From: a bacterium
GTDB lineage: Bacteria > Ratteibacteria > UBA8468 > B48-G9 > JAFGKM01
Assembly (NCBI GenBank): GCA_021157805.1
Contig: JAGGVW010000130.1
Coordinates: 1-10,163 of the forward strand
Length of the DNA stretch: 10,163 nt
Reading direction: 5' to 3'
The translations under genes were made by a program, and so were the position numbers. Below are positions 1-6,530 of the stretch, in pieces (within the stretch, counting starts at the first letter, position 1; each line of letters opens with the position of its first letter). The notes beneath the pieces were generated by a model, which worked only from the letters and a program-made list of their open reading frames with translations, was not told the origin of the DNA and did not search any database.

Positions 1-608
1 ATAATATCATAGTTCCAGTTTCCTCTTGGTGCTTCTGGCTGTCCATCAAGAAGAGAATTATAAATCTGAGAAGTTGTGGCAATTGTATATTCCGAAAACT
101 TCTTACCCGTTAGAAAAAAATTAAAAAGGTCTGGCATAAAAAGGATTTTCTCTGTTGAATCTATAATATAAGGGAACTCTTTTTTTGTGGCATAAAGTTG
201 ATAAAGGGTATTTATTGGCATAAATTGAATGCCAGTTTTTTCAAAAATTTCCTTCTGTGCAACAATGTTGAAAACTTCTTCCATAATTCCATCAGTTCTA
301 CTGTCTCTGTAATGGAAAGGATTTGTTAATAAAAGATTATCTTTTCCAATAAATCCACAGTCAACTCCCCATGTTGTTATACTCACTCCATTTATTTCTC
401 CTTCAGCGGTTGCCTTTCTTAAAATAACTTTTATTTCATCAAATATTTTTAAAACATCCCAGAAAATATGAGAAAAGACTTTCGTATTGTAAGTGGGAAA
501 TCTGTGAATTTCTTTTATCTGAATTTTCTCACCATTAAATTCACCAATTATACCTCTTCCAGATTCTGCTCCAAGGTCAACAGCAACATATTTCTTTACT
601 GTCTCCAT
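1..608 (-). CDS. rhaB: Rhamnulokinase-type FGGY carbohydrate kinase, N-terminal part (runs off left edge)
   Basis: My translation of the minus strand from the ATG at 608-606 gives 202 codons with no stop up to the window edge. It opens with the FGGY-kinase phosphate-1 motif AVDLGAESGRG (residues about 9-19). It continues with EIHRFPT, TWGVDCGFI and NPFHYRDSRTDGIMEEVF, which closely follow the rhamnulokinase pattern (SWGVDxG, NPYHYRDxRTxG), and then ATTSQIYN. RhaB phosphorylates L-rhamnulose with ATP in cytoplasmic rhamnose catabolism. Full-length members are about 470-490 aa, so roughly 40% is visible and the C-terminal ATP-binding half is missing. No Shine-Dalgarno site precedes the ATG. A promoter-like TTGACA/TAAAAT pair lies so close that the mRNA could be leaderless. 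It follows asd on the same strand after 84 bp. Another FGGY kinase acting on a related sugar, such as fuculokinase, is less likely but possible. Confidence 0.88.
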   Translation of the reverse strand, partial: METVKKYVAVDLGAESGRGIIGEFNGEKIQIKEIHRFPTYNTKVFSHIFWDVLKIFDEIKVILRKATAEGEINGVSITTWGVDCGFIGKDNLLLTNPFHYRDSRTDGIMEEVFNIVAQKEIFEKTGIQFMPINTLYQLYATKKEFPYIIDSTEKILFMPDLFNFFLTGKKFSEYTIATTSQIYNSLLDGQPEAPRGNWNYDI

Positions 609-616
609 AAAAATAA

Positions 617-644
617 ATTTTATTTATAAAAATATACCTGTCAA
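617..644 (-). promoter_or_regulatory. Candidate promoter of rhaB
   Basis: On the minus strand an exact TTGACA (644-639) is followed after 16 nt by TAAAAT (622-617). Transcription would start near 610, only about 2 nt before the rhaB ATG at 608, which fits the absence of a Shine-Dalgarno site. The -10 overlaps an A/T-only 15-bp inverted repeat (611-625, 7-bp arms around one base) that could be an operator or simply a composition effect. This is an inference from motif match only. Confidence 0.45.
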
Positions 645-692
645 ATTAAATACATAAGTTCGCTTTTTGTAAGGAGTGTATGAATAATTATT

Positions 693-1709
693 TTAAATTA
701 AGTTTTCCTCTATCATTTTTTCCGCAATCTGAATTGTATTTAGTGCTGCTCCTTTTCTTATATTATCAGATACAACCCACATATCAACTGCATTTTTAAT
801 TGCTGGATTTTTTCTTATTCTTCCAACAAAAACCTCATCTTTCCCGGAAGCAAAAACTGGGGTTGGGTAAAATGATTCTTCTGGTCTATCCATCAAACAA
901 ACTCCTGGAAATTCATTAAGAATTTCTTTAATTTTATCAATACTCACTTCTTCTTCAAATTCACAGGTAATACTTTCAGAGTGTCCATTGAAAACAGGAA
1001 CTCTAACACAGGTAGCAGAAATTTTAAGTTTTTCTTCGCAAAGTATCTTCCTTGTTTCTTTTATCATCTTTACTTCTTCAGTAAAATAACCTGGAAACTC
1101 ATCTGATAAACTTCCAATTTCAGGAATTACATTCCCAAAAATCTGGTGAGGATAAACACTTTTTTCAATCTTTTCCCCACTTACATAACTTTTTACCTGC
1201 TTTTCAAGTTCCTCAACCGCTTTCCTTCCTGTTCCAGAAACTGCCTGATATGTTGATACAATAATTCTTTTAATTTTAAACTCTTTATATAATGGATAAA
1301 TAGCCATCACCATCTGGATTGTTGAACAATTTGGGTTTGCTACAAATCCCTGATGATTTTTTAAATGTTCTGGATTAACTTCAGGTATAACAAGCGGAAC
1401 TCTATTATCCATTCTGAAATCAGAGCCATTATCAATAACTATACAGCCATTTTTAACTGCCTCCCATCCAAATAATTTACTTGCACCTTTTTCACCTTCT
1501 GTCCCTGCAAAGAAAGCAATATCAATTCCATTAAACGAAGAAATTTCTGTTTTTTCAACTTTAAATTTTCTACCTGCAATTTCCTCTTCTCTTTCGTGTG
1601 TTGCAAGTATTTTAAAATTTTTCACCGGGAAATTTCTTTCAAATAGGATTTCAACCATTTTTTTACCAACCATACCTGCCCCAACAACAGCAACATTATA
1701 TTTCTTCAT
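693..1709 (-). CDS. asd: Aspartate-semialdehyde dehydrogenase
   Basis: The enzyme makes L-aspartate-4-semialdehyde by NADPH-dependent reduction of aspartyl phosphate, the branch point to lysine/diaminopimelate, threonine and methionine; it is cytosolic. The start chosen is the ATG at 1709, giving 338 aa beginning MKKYNVAVV. It has AGGAGG (1719-1714) 4 nt upstream and puts the dinucleotide-binding GAGMVG at residues 10-15. A longer reading from 1742 would add 11 unconserved residues. Family landmarks are visible: NPNCST with catalytic Cys128, TYQAVSG with Gln155, KMIKETRKIL (214-223), and RVPVFNGHSES with Arg236 and His243. Length is normal for bacterial Asd. It lies downstream of bioY with a 14-nt overlap, so translation is probably coupled. 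No clear terminator separates it from rhaB. Confidence 0.95.
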   Translation of the reverse strand: MKKYNVAVVGAGMVGKKMVEILFERNFPVKNFKILATHEREEEIAGRKFKVEKTEISSFNGIDIAFFAGTEGEKGASKLFGWEAVKNGCIVIDNGSDFRMDNRVPLVIPEVNPEHLKNHQGFVANPNCSTIQMVMAIYPLYKEFKIKRIIVSTYQAVSGTGRKAVEELEKQVKSYVSGEKIEKSVYPHQIFGNVIPEIGSLSDEFPGYFTEEVKMIKETRKILCEEKLKISATCVRVPVFNGHSESITCEFEEEVSIDKIKEILNEFPGVCLMDRPEESFYPTPVFASGKDEVFVGRIRKNPAIKNAVDMWVVSDNIRKGAALNTIQIAEKMIEENLI

Positions 1710-2286
1710 AAATCCTCCTGTTCCTGACAATTGAATTACCAACTACCGCCGCCAGATATGCTTTAAAAATATCAAAAGGAATAAAGGGAACTGCACCAAG
1801 AAGAAAACTTTTATAAATCCCGATTTTAAGAAATAAGGAAAGATAGAGGCAACCAAAAAAGTAAATAATAAATATACCAGAAAGCATAATTAAAAAAGAG
1901 TATGTTTTATTTTTCTTAAGGTTGAAAAATTTTCCTATAAAATATGCTGAAAAAATGAAACCAATTATATACCCATTTGTAGGTCTCAAAATTCCTGCTC
2001 CACTTCCAAAAAACCAACCGATACCTGAAATCCCGAAAATAAAATAAAAAAACTGCGAAAGAGCAGCAAGATTTCTTCCAAGTAAAATCCCTGAAAGTAA
2101 AACAATAAATACCTGAAAAGTTAAAGGAACAGGAGTAAAAGGTAATTTAATATAAATCTGAGCTGAAATACCTGTAAGAAGCGCAAAGAAAACAGAAAGG
2201 GATATTTTCCCAACAAGAGAAAAATTTTTAACTTTTTCATAATAAACATCCCATATAAAATCCCATTTTTTTACCATTTCTTTCAT
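1696..2286 (-). CDS. bioY: Biotin ECF-transporter substrate-binding (S) component BioY
   Basis: This is a 196-aa, very hydrophobic protein with about six predicted membrane segments after a roughly 25-residue cytoplasmic N-terminus. BioY signatures are clear: GISAQIYIKLPFTPVPLTFQ (39-58), LLSGILLG (63-70), LRPTNGYIIGF (100-110) and PFIPFDIFKAYL (167-178). The last contains the Asp172/Lys175 pair (D-x-x-K) that corresponds to biotin-contacting residues in characterised BioY. It captures biotin in the membrane, either alone or with shared EcfT and EcfA subunits; none of those is encoded here. The ATG at 2286 has AAGGAGT upstream at good spacing; Met4 is an alternative start. It is the first gene of a bioY-asd minus-strand unit, and its 3' end overlaps the asd start, so the asd ribosome site lies inside bioY. 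Confidence 0.93.
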   Translation of the reverse strand: MKEMVKKWDFIWDVYYEKVKNFSLVGKISLSVFFALLTGISAQIYIKLPFTPVPLTFQVFIVLLSGILLGRNLAALSQFFYFIFGISGIGWFFGSGAGILRPTNGYIIGFIFSAYFIGKFFNLKKNKTYSFLIMLSGIFIIYFFGCLYLSLFLKIGIYKSFLLGAVPFIPFDIFKAYLAAVVGNSIVRNRRIYEEI

Positions 2287-2318
2287 CTTAACTCCTTTTT
2301 GGTTTATAATTTTACACT
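2287..2318. promoter_or_regulatory. Compact divergent promoter region between bioY and the glycosylase gene
   Basis: Only 32 bp separate the two divergent start codons. On the plus strand a perfect TATAAT (2305-2310) ends 8 nt before the ATG at 2319. A transcript would start about at the ATG, and no Shine-Dalgarno site is present, suggesting leaderless expression. On the minus strand TAAAAT (2314-2309) or TATAAA (2308-2303) can serve bioY, which does have a Shine-Dalgarno site. No convincing -35 element is seen for either side. Confidence 0.4.
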
Positions 2319-2912
2319 ATGAATAAGAAAAAAGAAAGGATATTAAAGAAGAAGTTTTTTGAGAGAGAACCAGATATTGTCGCAAAAGAACTTCCTGGTA
2401 AAAAATTTGTTAGAAAGGTAAATAATAAAACTCTTTCAGGAATTATAGTTGAAACAGAAGCATATTTTGGAGAAGATGACCCTGCAAGCAGAGCATACAG
2501 AAAAAAAAGTGCTCTATTCTACAATAAAATGGCTTCAAAACCTGGAACACTTCTTATATATATGGTCCACAATAACTATCTTTTGAATATTATTTCTCAC
2601 AAAAAAAATGAAGTTGGAGCAGTTCTTATAAGGGCAGTAGAACCAGTTGAAGGGATTGAAATTATGAAAAAAAACAGGAAAAAAGAAAAAATTGAAGAAC
2701 TTGCATCTGGTCCAGGGAAATTTACTCAGAGTTTTAAAATTGATAAAAAGCAGGATGGCATTGATATTACATCTAAAGAATGTGAAATTTTTATTGTAGA
2801 TGAAAAAAGAGAAGTTAAAATTAAAACATCAAAGAGAATTGGAGTTAAGAAAGATATGAAAAGAAACTTAAGATTTTTCATAGATAACAATAAATTTGTT
2901 TCCAAAAAATAA
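2319..2912 (+). CDS. 3-methyladenine DNA glycosylase, AAG/MPG family
   Basis: This is a base-excision repair glycosylase (Pur_DNA_glyco fold) that removes alkylated or deaminated purines from DNA. The 197-aa length matches bacterial AAG proteins. Visible landmarks are VETEAYFGEDDPAS (44-57), with Glu47 aligning to the catalytic Glu125 of human AAG and Tyr49 to Tyr127. PGTLLIYMVHNNYLLNII (75-92) follows, with Tyr81 at the Tyr159 position and Asn90 at the Asn169 position. His84 occupies the intercalating Tyr162 position, as I recall for Bacillus subtilis Aag. AVLIRAVEPVEG (101-112) and SGPGKFTQSF (130-139) complete the pattern. Oddly, the active-site His of the usual DPASH motif is Arg58 here. 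The lysine-rich N-terminus may help DNA binding. No Shine-Dalgarno site precedes the ATG. Function in alkylation repair is likely; the exact base preference cannot be told. Confidence 0.87.
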   Translation: MNKKKERILKKKFFEREPDIVAKELPGKKFVRKVNNKTLSGIIVETEAYFGEDDPASRAYRKKSALFYNKMASKPGTLLIYMVHNNYLLNIISHKKNEVGAVLIRAVEPVEGIEIMKKNRKKEKIEELASGPGKFTQSFKIDKKQDGIDITSKECEIFIVDEKREVKIKTSKRIGVKKDMKRNLRFFIDNNKFVSKK

Positions 2913-2997
2913 TTTACCTCAATTTGCCTGTAAGTTGCTTCCCATAGGAGAATAAAATTTTTTGAAAATGAACTTATTTTATTAAATTTAGTGGTTC

Positions 2998-3006
2998 TGA
3001 TATAAT
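2998..3006 (+). promoter_or_regulatory. Extended -10 promoter candidate for the mod-mntA-hepT-res operon
   Basis: TGATATAAT at 2998-3006 is a perfect TATAAT preceded by the TG of an extended -10, a class that does not need a good -35. The best placed -35 (TTTATT at 2978-2983) is poor. Transcription would begin near 3013, leaving a leader of about 107 nt before mod. It is the strongest promoter-like signal upstream of the operon. Confidence 0.45.
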
Positions 3007-3022
3007 ATAAAAAGGTTAAATT

Positions 3023-3064
3023 GTGAAAATGAGAGCAAAAAATTATCTGAATATCTTTAAATGA
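3023..3064 (+). CDS. Leader mini-ORF 1 (13 codons, speculative)
   Basis: A GTG start (3023), with an in-frame ATG at 3029 as alternative, leads to a TGA at 3062-3064 and would encode a 13-residue basic peptide ending KNYLNIFK. AAAAAGG (about 3009-3015) lies at plausible Shine-Dalgarno distance from the GTG. There is no family resemblance. It may be a chance ORF; it is reported because it sits in the mRNA leader of the R-M operon. Confidence 0.15.
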   Translation: MKMRAKNYLNIFK

Positions 3065-3081
3065 AGAGGGTATTACAAAAT

Positions 3082-3117
3082 ATGAAGGATGGAAAAAGTA
3101 AAAACAAAGTGGGGTAA
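3082..3117 (+). CDS. Leader mini-ORF 2 ending 2 nt before the mod start (speculative)
   Basis: ATG at 3082 to TAA at 3115-3117 would encode the 11-residue peptide MKDGKSKNKVG. AGAGGG (3065-3070) is a weak and somewhat distant ribosome site. The stop codon lies 2 nt before the mod ATG (3120), and the only purine-rich site for mod (GTGGGG, 3109-3114) is inside this ORF. Re-initiation coupling is therefore possible. There is no homology evidence. Confidence 0.2.
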   Translation: MKDGKSKNKVG

Positions 3118-3119
3118 TT

Positions 3120-6100
3120 ATGGATACTTTCCAAAAGTTTCAAGAGTTACTTAAGAATTTATTCCAGTTTGAAATATCAGATTTAGATTTTGGAATTTAT
3201 CGTATTTTAAATTATAAACGAGACCAGATTGAGAAATTCATCCAAGAAGACCTTTTAAATAAAGTTAACACTGCTTTTACCAAACATAAACATGAAAGAT
3301 TAGATAACATAGAAAAGAGATTTGAAGATATAAAGGAGAAAATTACTCAAAGTTTAGGGAAAGATGCTTTCACACCTGCTGGAGAACTTAAAGAACAATT
3401 TAAAGATACACCTCTTGGCAGGAATTATCTCTCAATAAAAGCTCAGAAAGAGGAAGCAGAAACCATTGATGAAATCAAACTTCAGGTGTTTAATGACCTT
3501 TACAACTTTTTTTCTCGTTTTTATGAAGAAGGAGATTTTACTCCCCTTTATCGCTATTCAATTAAAGGACATAAATATGCTATTCCCTATAATGGTGAAG
3601 AAGTAAAACTTTACTGGGCAAACTCAGACCAGTATTATATAAAAACTGGATTACTTTTCCGGGATTATACCTTTAAAGCAGATGGTTATAGAGTTACCTT
3701 TCGTATTGTTTCTGCAAAAGAAGAAGTAGGTTCAAAGAAAGCAACAAAACAAAGGTTTTTTATTCTTGATGATGAAAATCCGTTAGAACGAATTAATGAT
3801 AAAAAGTTAATTGTCCGTTTCCAATACAGAGAGTTAAGTGAGAAAGAAGTTAAACATTATCAAGTAGAAGGTGGAAGTAATACTTCAAAACAGGAGAAAA
3901 TTAATCAAAGGATTTATGAAAATATTCTTAATAAAATTAAAGACATAAATACAAAAGCATACTTAAGTAAAGAATATAAGAATGGAAAGCCACTTCTTCT
4001 CTATCAACTTTCAAGATTCACAGCAAAAAACACAAAAGATTACTTTATTCATAAAAATCTTAAAAAGTTTCTTTCAGAGCAACTGGATTATTTTATCAAA
4101 AGTGAAGTTTTAGACATTGAGACACTGGAAAAAGAAAGATTTTTAGACAAACATATTACCCGTGCAAAAGTTGTTCGTGAGATTGGAGAGGATATAATTG
4201 ATTTTCTCTCCCAGATTGAAAATTTTCAAAAAAAATTATGGGAGAAAAAGAAATTTGTATTAAAAACAGAGTATGTAATAACTACAGACCGAGTGCCAGT
4301 AGAATTTTATCAGGAGATATGGGACAACAAAGAGCAGAAAAAAGAATGGAGAGAGTTAGAATTTGATATACCAAAAACAAAAAAAGAATTAAAGAACAAG
4401 AAACTTCCAATTGATACAAGATATTTCAGTGAAGAATTTAAAGAAAAACTACTTGAAAAACTTACACAGGATTCCGACTTAGACGACCTTTTAGATGGCT
4501 TACTTATAAAAAGCGAAAATTGGCAAGCATTAAATTTACTTTTAGAAAAGCATAAAGAGAAAATAAAGTGTATTTATATTGATCCACCTTACAATACTGG
4601 AAGTGATGAATTTTTATATAGGGACAGGTATCAGCATTCTTCATGGCTTACGATGATGGAAAATAGATTGAGTTTAGCTAAAAAATTAATGAAAGATAGG
4701 GGAGTTATTTTCACAAACATTGGAGATTTAATTCCACAAACGGGCGAAAGTTATAAATTGCAGATACTTCAACACTCAATATTTCCTATGAGATTTGGAA
4801 ATTTAATTTGGAAAAAAAGGGGCGGAATAGGTAGTTTTTCTGAGAAAAATATGACTGAAAATCATGAATACATCACAGTTTTTGGACGTGAAAACAGCTT
4901 TCTCTATCACAATATTATAAGTGAATCAAAGTTGAAAAAGTATAAGGACAAGGATGAAAGAGGATCTTATAGATGGATGGGTTTAGTAGGACCTAGTCAG
5001 CAAACTAAAGAGAGAAGGCCGAATCTTAATTATGGAATTTTATATGATGAAGTTAATGATAAAATTGTGGGTTTTGAATATTTTGAAAGGGGCAAAAAAA
5101 TACAATATTTCTTTGATGAAAAACGCTCTAAAAAATTAATTCCTATTTGGTTACCCGGAAAGTCTACATGGTTAATCAGTAAAGAAGTGGTTGAAAAATA
5201 CTATAAACAGGGACTGATAAAGGTCTTTGCAAAGAAAAATAGGAAATATGATGTAATGATAAAAAATTATTTATATAAAGAGAACGGTATGATTAATGGT
5301 GACTTGCTTAAAAGTATTCTTTTAGATAATGGCATGCCAATTGGCATGAATACAGAAGCTACAAAAGAAATAACATCATTGTTTCCTTATTTAGCAGAAC
5401 TAATTAGAATAATGAATCCTAAACCAGTTTCTTTAATTAGGATATTGATTTATGTTTCTACAAAAAAAGAGTGTGACGTAATTCTTGACTTCTTCGCCGG
5501 CTCTGGCACTACGGCTCATGCGGTTATGAAACTTAACAAAGAAGATGGAGGTAAAAGGAAATTTATTCTTGTAGAAATGGCAGATTATTTTGATACGGTT
5601 ATTATTCCAAGAATAAAAAAAGTAGCGTATTCATTTAACTGGAAAGAGGGTAAGCCACAAGATACTGATGGTATTGGGATCTTCTTTAAATACCAGATTT
5701 TAGAACAATATGAAGATACTTTAGACAATATTGAACTTAAGTCCCATGAGGTCGCACAAAGTTTATTTGAAGATGAGTATCTTATTAAATATTTCTTAGA
5801 TTATGAAACACGAGAAAATCCAAGTTTATTAAATATAGAACAACTTAAAAATCCTTTTTCATACAAACTAAAAGTTAATCTTGAAGAAGTTGGTGAGCCA
5901 AAAGAGATGGTGGTGGATATTCCTGAAACATTTAATTATCTTCTTGGATTAAAAGTTAAGAAAATAAAGGCAAAAAATAATGGGAAAAAATATTTATTTA
6001 TTCTTGGTGAAAAAGAGGGAAAAGATATAGGAGTTGTCTGGAGAGAATATAATGATAATTGGGATGAGGATAACTTTAAGAAAGATAAGGAGTTTATTAT

Positions 6101-6230
6101 AAAAGAACTTGAACCATGGGAACCACAAATTGTCTATATAAATGGGCAAAGTGTTTTAACTCCAAAACTTGGTAATCATAATGTAGAAATCCGTTACATT
6201 GAACCAGAGTTTAAAAGATTGATAGGATAA
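3120..6230 (+). CDS. mod: Type III restriction-modification methyltransferase subunit (Mod), long form
   Basis: This is a DNA N6-adenine methyltransferase that provides site recognition and protective methylation for the type III R-M complex with Res. Its 1036 aa are well above the 600-700 aa of classical EcoP1I/EcoP15I Mod. Residues 1 to about 450 form an extra N-terminal region rich in charged residues that I cannot assign to a named domain. The catalytic part starts near LLIKSENWQALNLL. Motif IV DPPYNTG follows (Asp488-Pro-Pro-Tyr491), and after a roughly 250-residue presumed target-recognition segment come NTEATKE (744-750), PKPVSLI (767-773) and SAM-binding motif I DFFAGSGTT (790-798). 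Motif IV before motif I is the beta-class order typical of type III Mod. The reading frame is intact. Its ribosome site (GTGGGG) is weak. It is first in a four-gene operon, with mntA starting 3 nt after its stop. Confidence 0.88.
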   Translation: MDTFQKFQELLKNLFQFEISDLDFGIYRILNYKRDQIEKFIQEDLLNKVNTAFTKHKHERLDNIEKRFEDIKEKITQSLGKDAFTPAGELKEQFKDTPLGRNYLSIKAQKEEAETIDEIKLQVFNDLYNFFSRFYEEGDFTPLYRYSIKGHKYAIPYNGEEVKLYWANSDQYYIKTGLLFRDYTFKADGYRVTFRIVSAKEEVGSKKATKQRFFILDDENPLERINDKKLIVRFQYRELSEKEVKHYQVEGGSNTSKQEKINQRIYENILNKIKDINTKAYLSKEYKNGKPLLLYQLSRFTAKNTKDYFIHKNLKKFLSEQLDYFIKSEVLDIETLEKERFLDKHITRAKVVREIGEDIIDFLSQIENFQKKLWEKKKFVLKTEYVITTDRVPVEFYQEIWDNKEQKKEWRELEFDIPKTKKELKNKKLPIDTRYFSEEFKEKLLEKLTQDSDLDDLLDGLLIKSENWQALNLLLEKHKEKIKCIYIDPPYNTGSDEFLYRDRYQHSSWLTMMENRLSLAKKLMKDRGVIFTNIGDLIPQTGESYKLQILQHSIFPMRFGNLIWKKRGGIGSFSEKNMTENHEYITVFGRENSFLYHNIISESKLKKYKDKDERGSYRWMGLVGPSQQTKERRPNLNYGILYDEVNDKIVGFEYFERGKKIQYFFDEKRSKKLIPIWLPGKSTWLISKEVVEKYYKQGLIKVFAKKNRKYDVMIKNYLYKENGMINGDLLKSILLDNGMPIGMNTEATKEITSLFPYLAELIRIMNPKPVSLIRILIYVSTKKECDVILDFFAGSGTTAHAVMKLNKEDGGKRKFILVEMADYFDTVIIPRIKKVAYSFNWKEGKPQDTDGIGIFFKYQILEQYEDTLDNIELKSHEVAQSLFEDEYLIKYFLDYETRENPSLLNIEQLKNPFSYKLKVNLEEVGEPKEMVVDIPETFNYLLGLKVKKIKAKNNGKKYLFILGEKEGKDIGVVWREYNDNWDEDNFKKDKEFIIKELEPWEPQIVYINGQSVLTPKLGNHNVEIRYIEPEFKRLIG
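5333..5348. repeat. 16-bp perfect palindrome inside mod
   Basis: CATGCCAATTGGCATG is its own reverse complement. It is GC-richer than its surroundings and lies in the codons for G-M-P-I-G-M, just before the conserved NTEATKE of Mod. GGCATG also occurs twice as a direct repeat. It may be a by-product of coding, but it is the longest perfect palindrome I noticed in the window. Confidence 0.6.
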
Positions 6231-6233
6231 ACT

Positions 6234-6530
6234 ATGAACAAAAAAGTTGCGGAAATAACAAAGACGCTTGAAAGTTTAAAAGTTAGAATAAGAAGGGATT
6301 ATAAGGCAGAAATAGTAGGAATATTTGGTTCTTATGTTCGGGGAGAACAAAAAGAAAGTAGTGATTTGGATGTTCTTGTAAATTTCCTTGAAGGTGCTAC
6401 ATTACTTAATTTAGTGGGACTTGCAAATTTTCTTGAAGAAAAACTCTCTGTAAGAGTAGATATAGTTCCTATAGATACCATTAGAGAAGAAATTAGAGAA
6501 TATATACTGAAGGAGGTAGTTTATTTATGA
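6234..6530 (+). CDS. mntA: MntA-like minimal nucleotidyltransferase antitoxin
   Basis: This is a 98-aa minimal nucleotidyltransferase (MNT) of the pol-beta fold. It carries the GS-x(10)-DxD signature: FGSYVRG from Gly32-Ser33, then Asp44-x-Asp46, with a third acidic ligand at Asp76 in VRVDIVP. All metal and nucleotide ligands are present, so it should be active. In characterised MntA/HepT pairs this enzyme neutralises the HEPN toxin by adding AMP units to a tyrosine next to the RNase motif. AGGA (6224-6227) sits 6 nt before the ATG, overlapping the end of mod. It starts 3 nt after mod and overlaps hepT by 4 nt (ATGA), the usual antitoxin-toxin coupling. Its position inside a type III R-M operon is the unusual part. 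Confidence 0.9.
   Translation: MNKKVAEITKTLESLKVRIRRDYKAEIVGIFGSYVRGEQKESSDLDVLVNFLEGATLLNLVGLANFLEEKLSVRVDIVPIDTIREEIREYILKEVVYL
6510..6516 (+). promoter_or_regulatory. Strong ribosome binding site for hepT
   Basis: AAGGAGG, followed by T, is a near-perfect Shine-Dalgarno sequence ending 10 nt before the hepT ATG (6527). It lies within the last codons of mntA. It is clearly stronger than the sites seen for mod, mntA or res. Confidence 0.65.

Larger units (their letters stand above)
2913..3119. other. Leader and intergenic region before the R-M operon
   Basis: This 207-bp gap holds a promoter-like element at 2998-3006, two mini-ORFs described separately, and a weak A/T-only inverted repeat (2951-2958 with 2976-2983). 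The repeat lacks a GC stem and is not a credible terminator. I see no RNA gene and no conserved protein in any frame. Confidence 0.5.

Noticed and set aside
680..800. Plus-strand ORF of about 40 codons after an AAGGAGT-like site, antisense to the end of asd
   Set aside because: It overlaps conserved asd coding sequence, has low-complexity hydrophobic content and no recognisable homology; the ribosome-like site is probably chance.
2301..2309. GGTTTATAA resembling one half of a BirA box (GGTTTACAA) ahead of bioY
   Set aside because: A partner half-site at the required 14-16 nt spacing is absent on either side, so biotin-repressor control is not supported.
2951..2983. AATAAAAT/ATTTTATT inverted repeat as a terminator of the glycosylase gene
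   Set aside because: The stem is pure A/T with a 17-nt loop and no T-run; such repeats are expected by composition.
4227..4241. A8 homopolymer in mod as a possible phase-variation switch, since type III mod genes are often phase variable
   Set aside because: Runs of seven or eight A are scattered through this A/T-rich window, including the glycosylase gene and res, and no longer simple repeats occur in mod.
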